Assembly: GCF_016772415.1 (NCBI RefSeq)
Contig: NZ_JAGSGD010000001.1
Location: 2,815,501-2,879,500 of the forward strand
From: Phenylobacterium glaciei
Lineage (GTDB): Bacteria; Pseudomonadota; Alphaproteobacteria; Caulobacterales; Caulobacteraceae
DNA: 64,000 bases
Reading direction: 5' to 3'
Each line of letters begins with the position of its first letter. Position 1 is the stretch's first letter. The translations under genes were made by a program, and so were the position numbers. Positions 59,280 through 64,000 of the stretch are shown here, in pieces. The notes below the pieces were generated by a model. The model was not told the DNA's origin and did not search any database. It worked only from the letters and a program-made list of their open reading frames with translations.

Positions 59280-60192
59280 AAGCGTCCTCCGTGATCCAAA
59301 GCACCAGGTTGTCAAAGTCCACGCCCTTCAGCGCCGCTTGCTCGGGGACGAGCGAAGTCGGCGTCATGCCGGGCTGTGTGTTGACCTCTAGAAGGACCAG
59401 AATGTCGTTAATGTCGTCATAACGAAGGTCAGATCGGGTAACTCCGCGACAACCAAGCGCAGCATGGGCGCGCTCGGCCAGCTCCATGGCTTTCGCCAAG
59501 GTTTTCAATGGAATCTTGGCCGGCAGGATGTGCTCGGACCCCCCGTCGCCATACTTGGCCTCGTAGTCGTAGAAGCCAGACCTGGGGACAATATCGGTAA
59601 CGGTCAGGGCCTTACCGTTCATCACCGCGACGGCGAGCTCCTTGCCGCGGATATAGGGCTCGATCATCACCTCTTCGCCATAGGTCCATTCGGGCGCGAC
59701 GATGTCCTGCGGCGGGCGATTTGCGCCGTCCAGGACGATGAAGACGCCGACGGAGGACCCCTCTGCGTTGGGCTTCACCACATAGGGTGGCGGCATGACG
59801 TGGTCGGCGGCGGCCTCGAAGCGGTTGAACAACCCCCCGCCTGGGACGGTCACGCCGGCGGCGGCCAGCACCGCCTTGGACTTGGCCTTGTCCATGGCCA
59901 GCGCCGAGGCCAGCACACCCGAGTGGGTGTAGGGCAGGTTCAGGGTCTCCAGCACGCCTTGGACGCAGCCGTCCTCGCCCCACTCGCCGTGCAGGGCGTT
60001 GAAGCAGACGTCGGGCTTCAGTTTGGTCAACACCTGGGCCAGGTCGCGGCCGGCGTCCACGCGGGTCACCTTGGCGCCGAGGCGCTCCAGGGCGTCGCCG
60101 CACTCACGGCCCGAGACCAGGCTGACGTCACGTTCGGAGGACAGGCCGCCCAGCAGCAGGGCCACATGACGGCCGGAAAGAGGTTGGCTCAC
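59227..60192 (-). CDS. ddl: D-alanine--D-alanine ligase
   Basis: ATP-grasp enzyme of 321 residues making the D-Ala-D-Ala dipeptide of the peptidoglycan stem. It begins [20 protein letters not shown]. Key segments are [38 protein letters not shown] (ATP and Mg), [34 protein letters not shown]. The GTG start at 60192 has GGAGG four bases upstream and overlaps the stop of the M28 peptidase gene (GTGA). Position before ftsQ is as in other dcw clusters. Confidence 0.95.
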   Translation of the reverse strand: MSQPLSGRHVALLLGGLSSERDVSLVSGRECGDALERLGAKVTRVDAGRDLAQVLTKLKPDVCFNALHGEWGEDGCVQGVLETLNLPYTHSGVLASALAMDKAKSKAVLAAAGVTVPGGGLFNRFEAAADHVMPPPYVVKPNAEGSSVGVFIVLDGANRPPQDIVAPEWTYGEEVMIEPYIRGKELAVAVMNGKALTVTDIVPRSGFYDYEAKYGDGGSEHILPAKIPLKTLAKAMELAERAHAALGCRGVTRSDLRYDDINDILVLLEVNTQPGMTPTSLVPEQAALKGVDFDNLVLWITEDAYARGAAGGIASFSETPG

Positions 60193-61571
60193 TTGGCCTC
60201 CGGGGCGAGGAACTTGCGGAAATCGATGTCGCTGTCGGCGACGGTGTAGAGCAAGGCGGTCCAGACCGCGACGTTCTGGGCCAGTTCCTTCGGATCGACC
60301 TTGTCGAGGGTGTCGTCCGCCGAATGGTGCAGGTCGAAATAGCGACTGGCGTCCTGGTGCAGGTCCGCGACCGGCGCGCCGAGCCGCACCATGCCAGCCA
60401 CGTCGGAGCCGCCGAACCGGCTGGGATCACCGGTGACCGCCACCTTCAGCGGCGCGACCACATTGGCGAAGGTCTGCATCGCCGGCGCCGCCCGGCTGCC
60501 CTTGGGCAGGTCGACCTTCCAGATCACGCCCGCACCCTCGTCGCTCTCGCCGACGAAGACGATATTGGTGATCTCGTCCTTGTGGGCCGTGGCGTAGGCG
60601 CCGCCGCTGCCGCCCTGCTCTTCCGAGCCGAACATGACCACCCGGATCGTGCGGCGCGGGGCCTGCGGCAGGCTGGCGATCACCTTGGCGGCGCCGGTCA
60701 TGATGGCGACGCCCGCGCCGTCGTCCACCGCGCCCGTGCCGGGATCCCAGCTGTCCAGGTGGCCGCCGATCACCAGCACCTCGTCAGGCTTCTCGCGCCC
60801 GACGATCTCGCCGGAGATGTTCCAGGCCTGGGCCTTGGGGTTGAAGCTCGACTGCATGTCGAGGCGAACCTTGATGGGCTTTCCGCGCGCGGCCATGTGG
60901 TCCAGCAGCTCGGCGTCGACGGTCGACAGCGCCGCGGCGGGAATGCCGGCGGGCGCCGCGCCGCCGGTGTGCGGCAGCCGCGTGTCGTCGGTGGAGAGCG
61001 ACCGGGTCAGATAGGCCGCCGCCCCGCGCTTGGCGGCCTCAAGCGGCCCCGAGGTGCGCTGGGCGTTGATGGCGCCGTAGCCCGAGCCGTCCTGGGTGCG
61101 GGTCATCTTCTGGGTGACGACGGCGATCTTGCCCTTCAGCGACCCCACCGGCTGGGCCAGCAGGTCGGCATAGGTGGAGAAGACCACGATCTCCGCTTCC
61201 AGCCCGCCCTTGGGCGTCGGCGAGGAACCGCCCAGACCCAGGATGTGCAGGGCCTGCGGATAGGGCGAGATCACCGAGGCGCTCTCAGGTCCCCGCGACC
61301 AGGCGCCGGTCTCGAAGCTCTCCACCTTCACATTGGCGAACCCCAGCCGCTTGAAGGTCTCGACGCTCCAGTCCTTGGCGCGGGCCATGGCCGGCGAGCC
61401 CACCGGACGGGCCCCGACCTCGGTGGTCAGGCTCTCCAGCACGTCCCAGGCGGTGGGGTCGGACAACGCCTTGTCGCGGAGGCCCGCGGCTGTGGCGGCA
61501 AGGTCGGCGGCCTGGGCCGGAAGGGCGGTGAGGAGGGTCACGGACGCGGCCGCGATCAGCAGGCTTTTCAT
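60189..61571 (-). CDS. M28 family metallopeptidase, exported
   Basis: 460-residue zinc aminopeptidase/carboxypeptidase of the M28 family with signal peptide [22 protein letters not shown]. Two-zinc ligands: His and Asp in [21 protein letters not shown], catalytic Glu-Glu in [11 protein letters not shown], Asp in GESDEGAG and His in [15 protein letters not shown]-like insert lies near 130-230. Substrate is not known; location next to ddl could mean a role in periplasmic peptide turnover, an inference only. GGAGG abuts the ATG without a spacer, unusual. Confidence 0.85.
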   Translation of the reverse strand: MKSLLIAAASVTLLTALPAQAADLAATAAGLRDKALSDPTAWDVLESLTTEVGARPVGSPAMARAKDWSVETFKRLGFANVKVESFETGAWSRGPESASVISPYPQALHILGLGGSSPTPKGGLEAEIVVFSTYADLLAQPVGSLKGKIAVVTQKMTRTQDGSGYGAINAQRTSGPLEAAKRGAAAYLTRSLSTDDTRLPHTGGAAPAGIPAAALSTVDAELLDHMAARGKPIKVRLDMQSSFNPKAQAWNISGEIVGREKPDEVLVIGGHLDSWDPGTGAVDDGAGVAIMTGAAKVIASLPQAPRRTIRVVMFGSEEQGGSGGAYATAHKDEITNIVFVGESDEGAGVIWKVDLPKGSRAAPAMQTFANVVAPLKVAVTGDPSRFGGSDVAGMVRLGAPVADLHQDASRYFDLHHSADDTLDKVDPKELAQNVAVWTALLYTVADSDIDFRKFLAPEAK

Positions 61572-61620
61572 CCTCCGGCGGTGCGACAGGCGCGGGCTTA
61601 AGTCAAGCGCCCGCCCGTGG

Positions 61621-62658
61621 TCAGCGCGGACAGTTCGGCCCGCCGTGATCAAGGCACAGGCGCTCCCCGCCCGCCGGGACGTGCCCGGTCTTGTCCAGCA
61701 CGCCGTCGAGGCGGAGGTTGGCGATGGAGGGACCGTCGGCGGTCATGGTCACCCACATCATGTGGTCCATCGCGCCCTCCGAATCGTCGAATTCCCGCTC
61801 CCCGCCGGTGGTCCCCAACATGATGTGGTCGCGGCCGTTGCGCTCGGTGTAGGCGTAGCGGTGCAGGTGCCCGTTCAGCAGGGTGTAGGGCCGCCCCTTC
61901 AGCGCCGCCTCGATCCGCTCCAGCCCGCGCCCGTCGGTCCGCCGCCAGACGGGCTTGTGCATCAGCACCACCGTCCAGCGGGCCTTGGGATGATCGGCCA
62001 GCACACCCTCGAAATAGGCGCCCTGCTGCGGGCTCACCTCCCCCACCTTGGCCTCCATCAGGGTGGCGTAGGGCAGGCGCCGGGCCTTCTCCGGATCGCT
62101 CTTCTGGGCCTCCAGGAAGTCGGCGCGCATCCGATAGATCTCCGCCATCCGCGGCTCGGCATAGTCCTCGGTGTCCAACACCAGGAACAGCACGCCCTTG
62201 TAGCTGAAATGGTAGTAGCGCGGCCCGTAGCGCTGGGCCCAGACCCGCCGCTGCGCCAGGTTGGTCAGGTCGTGATTGCCGCCGACATGGAAGAACGGCG
62301 CGTGCAGAGGCTTCAGCCGCGCGTCGAACGCATCCCACTCGGTGTTCAGTCTGGCCTCATCCTCGGTCCCGCCCTCGATCAGGTCACCGACGGTGATCAC
62401 GAAAGCCGGCCGCAGCAGGGCCAGCTGCGCGGCGGCCACCTCGAACACGCCCGGCCGGTAGCCGGACTCCAGGTCGCTGACCACGGCGAAGGCGAAACTG
62501 TCCTTGGCGTCGTCGAAGGGCGTGCTGGTCCAGGGCTTGGCGCCCTGAAGGGGCGGCGGCTGGAACGCCGGGCTCGCCGCCAGGGCCGCTGATCCGAGCC
62601 CCACCGCCAGGCCGAGCCCCGCAACGGTCCGCCAAAGCCACCTCACCGCGCCATCCAT
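61621..62658 (-). CDS. Calcineurin-like metallophosphoesterase, exported
   Basis: 345-residue phosphoesterase with a signal segment (VAGLGLAVGLGSAALAAS). Motifs in order: FAVVSDLESG, FVITVGDLIEGG, FFHVGGNHDLTNL, VVLMHKPVW, LLNGHLHRYAY. The first motif reads D-L-E where the family usually has D-x-H, so one metal ligand differs. The substrate is unknown. The ATG at 62658 was chosen; a GTG seven codons upstream is possible. It is upstream of the M28 gene on the same strand (49 bp gap). Confidence 0.83.
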   Translation of the reverse strand: MDGAVRWLWRTVAGLGLAVGLGSAALAASPAFQPPPLQGAKPWTSTPFDDAKDSFAFAVVSDLESGYRPGVFEVAAAQLALLRPAFVITVGDLIEGGTEDEARLNTEWDAFDARLKPLHAPFFHVGGNHDLTNLAQRRVWAQRYGPRYYHFSYKGVLFLVLDTEDYAEPRMAEIYRMRADFLEAQKSDPEKARRLPYATLMEAKVGEVSPQQGAYFEGVLADHPKARWTVVLMHKPVWRRTDGRGLERIEAALKGRPYTLLNGHLHRYAYTERNGRDHIMLGTTGGEREFDDSEGAMDHMMWVTMTADGPSIANLRLDGVLDKTGHVPAGGERLCLDHGGPNCPR

Positions 62659-62732
62659 CAGCCTGTCCCCCTGCCGCACGATGAGGCGCGCGACGCCCGC
62701 CGCACGTCAAGCCGGAGGCCTCCGCCCCGACG

Positions 62733-63506
62733 TCAGGCGGCGTCCAGCGCGGCCCAGGTCTTGGGCCCGACGATGCCGTCCTGCACGGCGCCCTTCGAAC
62801 GCTGGAACGCCCGCACAGCGGCCTCGGTGTGGGGGCCAAAGACGCCGTCCGACGCCAGGCCCAGTTTTCGCTGCAGGTCCGAAACCGACGCGCCCTTGGC
62901 GCCGCGACGCAGGGTCGCGCGACTTTGCGCGTCGACCGCCGGGATCAGGGTCGGCGGCGGCGCGGTCCCGTCCAGAACAGCCCGGACGCCGGCGCGGAAA
63001 TCATCCATGTCGAACAGCGGATCGGGCTTGCGACCCTTCGGCAGGGCATATTCCTTGTGCCCACAGCACATGCTCTCATTGGCCCCGATCTTCCGCAGGA
63101 TCGCGGCGACACCGCGCTGGTAGGCGTCCATCTGGACAGCGGGCCAGGGGTCATCCGGCAGGCCGGTGTTCTCGGCCTCGATCCCGATGAAGCTGGTGTT
63201 CCCGGTGGTGACCTTGCCCCACTCGCCCTTGCCGGCATGCTGGGCGCGCCCAGCGGCGATGACATAGTAGGTGCCATCCCGCCCCAGCCCCAGCTGCGCC
63301 AGCGGGCCGTGGAGACCCGCCCGTCCGTTGGTGATCACCCCCAGGCTCGGCATGTTGCCCTTCGGCCCGCCGGCGGTGTGGTGGCAAATGACACCCTTCG
63401 TGGGGCCGACGTTTCCCACGCCGCGATCCATCCAGCCGGGTTGTTCGGCCACCTTCAGGCCGGCGGCTTCCAGGACGTCAGGCAGCCAGGTCAGGGCGTA
63501 GGCCAT
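62733..63506 (-). CDS. N-acetylmuramoyl-L-alanine amidase with PG-binding domain (endolysin-like)
   Basis: 257-residue enzyme: Amidase_2 domain (zinc His in VICHHTAGG, second His150 in CCGHKEYALPKGRKPDP with Asp162) followed by a PG_binding_1 domain (ATLRRGAKGASVSDLQRKLGLASDGVFGPHTEAAVRAFQRSKG). No signal peptide is visible, as for phage endolysins that leave through a holin. It cleaves the amide between muramic acid and L-Ala. The membrane protein encoded 33 bp upstream on the same strand might help it cross, but no other phage genes are in view. Confidence 0.83.
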   Translation of the reverse strand: MAYALTWLPDVLEAAGLKVAEQPGWMDRGVGNVGPTKGVICHHTAGGPKGNMPSLGVITNGRAGLHGPLAQLGLGRDGTYYVIAAGRAQHAGKGEWGKVTTGNTSFIGIEAENTGLPDDPWPAVQMDAYQRGVAAILRKIGANESMCCGHKEYALPKGRKPDPLFDMDDFRAGVRAVLDGTAPPPTLIPAVDAQSRATLRRGAKGASVSDLQRKLGLASDGVFGPHTEAAVRAFQRSKGAVQDGIVGPKTWAALDAA

Positions 63507-63539
63507 GGTCAGCTCTCCTCTCTCGGTTTCCGGAACGGG

Positions 63540-64000
63540 CTAGACGGTCGCCACGCCGCCTCGCGCGGGCGGCAGGTCTTCGTCGGGCGTCTCGTCGTCC
63601 GCCTGGTGACGGTCGAAGCAGTTGTCGGCGTCCTCGTCCGGCGCCTCAGGGGCGGTCTCGCCGGCCGGGGCGGCGGGGACGATCTTCGTCGCCGGTACGA
63701 CGGGCGCCGAGGTCGGCGTCGCGGGCCGAAGCGTCGCGACCGCGGTATTGGCCAGCAGGTCGGGCACCAACCGCTCCAGGAAGCCGGCCGTAAAGGCCAC
63801 AACCACCACCATGGCCCAGGAATAGACCGCGGGCGCCGCCGCCTCGATGTCGATGGTGCGGTTGCCGAAGGTCGGCGTCGCCACCACCCCCGACTGCAGC
63901 AGGAAGATCAGGATCGTGGCGGCGATCAGGCCGATGACGATCCTCAGCACCGCGTCTGCAGAGTTATCGACCACCCGCAGATCGGGCAGAACCGTGCGGT
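63540..64000 (-). CDS. Membrane protein, partial at the window edge
   Basis: The frame is open to the last base of the window; an internal GTG at 63974 could start it, but the reading frame continues upstream (RTVLPDLRV...), so it is probably truncated. Two hydrophobic segments are visible (LRIVIGLIAATILIFLLQSG and VYSWAMVVVVAFTAGFL), the second followed by ERLVPDLLANTAVAT, then a Pro/Ala/Glu/Asp-rich cytoplasmic-type tail. It precedes the endolysin-like gene. No family was recognised. Confidence 0.55.
   Translation of the reverse strand, partial: RTVLPDLRVVDNSADAVLRIVIGLIAATILIFLLQSGVVATPTFGNRTIDIEAAAPAVYSWAMVVVVAFTAGFLERLVPDLLANTAVATLRPATPTSAPVVPATKIVPAAPAGETAPEAPDEDADNCFDRHQADDETPDEDLPPARGGVATV

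Overview
The window is high-GC DNA from an alphaproteobacterium, most likely a member of the Caulobacterales (Caulobacter/Phenylobacterium-like). The evidence is gene content and local order (mreB-mreC-mreD-mrdA-rodA; ddl-ftsQ-ftsA-ftsZ-lpxC-bamD-recN-ligA), an FtsZ with a long Pro/Ala-rich linker, a CtrA-type box TTAA-N7-TTAA plus a cluster of GANTC (CcrM-type) sites upstream of ftsZ, and small alphaproteobacterial families (DUF4169, RHH_4, DUF1176, Coq4). No rRNA, tRNA, CRISPR array or convincing prophage was seen. Genus-level placement is inference.

Layout. 1-2.9 kb: sulfate activation operon cysD-cysNC. 2.9-14.1 kb: mixed metabolic genes (PhoH ATPase, MDR dehydrogenase, pyroglutamyl peptidase, MFS carrier, ExoD-like protein, DUF1176 protein, an aminotransferase-amidase-DUF423 operon, epoxide hydrolase, proline iminopeptidase). 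14.1-20.0 kb: cell-elongation operon mreBCD-mrdA-rodA on the minus strand. 20.4-25.5 kb: ABC-F ATPase, a lone modA behind a Mo-box, a hot-dog-fold protein, a PhyH dioxygenase and an EamA carrier. 25.6-28.8 kb: leuA with a leader peptide and attenuator, GST and a TVP38/DedA-like protein. 28.8-34.7 kb: small envelope and hypothetical proteins, aspartate aminotransferase and two tandem Coq4 paralogues behind a palindromic operator. 34.8-40.3 kb: UvrD/PcrA helicase, a complete IS110-family element, and a radical SAM-glycosyltransferase fusion. 40.5-48.8 kb: hydrolase, PrmA, Tat-exported carbonic-anhydrase-like protein, GIY-YIG protein, acetyltransferase, aminopeptidase P and a TPR-methyltransferase. 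48.8-61.6 kb: ligA, recN, bamD, lpxC, ftsZ, ftsA, ftsQ and ddl, with an M28 peptidase fused by overlap to ddl. 61.6-64 kb: phosphoesterase, a cytosolic-type PG amidase and a membrane protein running to the window edge.

The most interesting object is the IS110-family element at 37225-38357. It sits exactly inside an intergenic palindromic repeat, so both ends and the shared core dinucleotide (CT on the transposase strand) can be read. Its 5' non-coding end folds as two stem-loops whose internal strands match the left and right halves of the target and of the element's own junction. This is the architecture of a bridge RNA, and it can be decoded by eye here. Other regulatory finds are a leucine-rich leader peptide with competing hairpins before leuA, a near-perfect Mo-box before modA, a perfect 7+7 bp operator before the second Coq4 gene, and the CtrA/GANTC-rich ftsZ upstream region. 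Five copies of two related intergenic palindromic repeat types and two other palindromic elements are scattered through the window.
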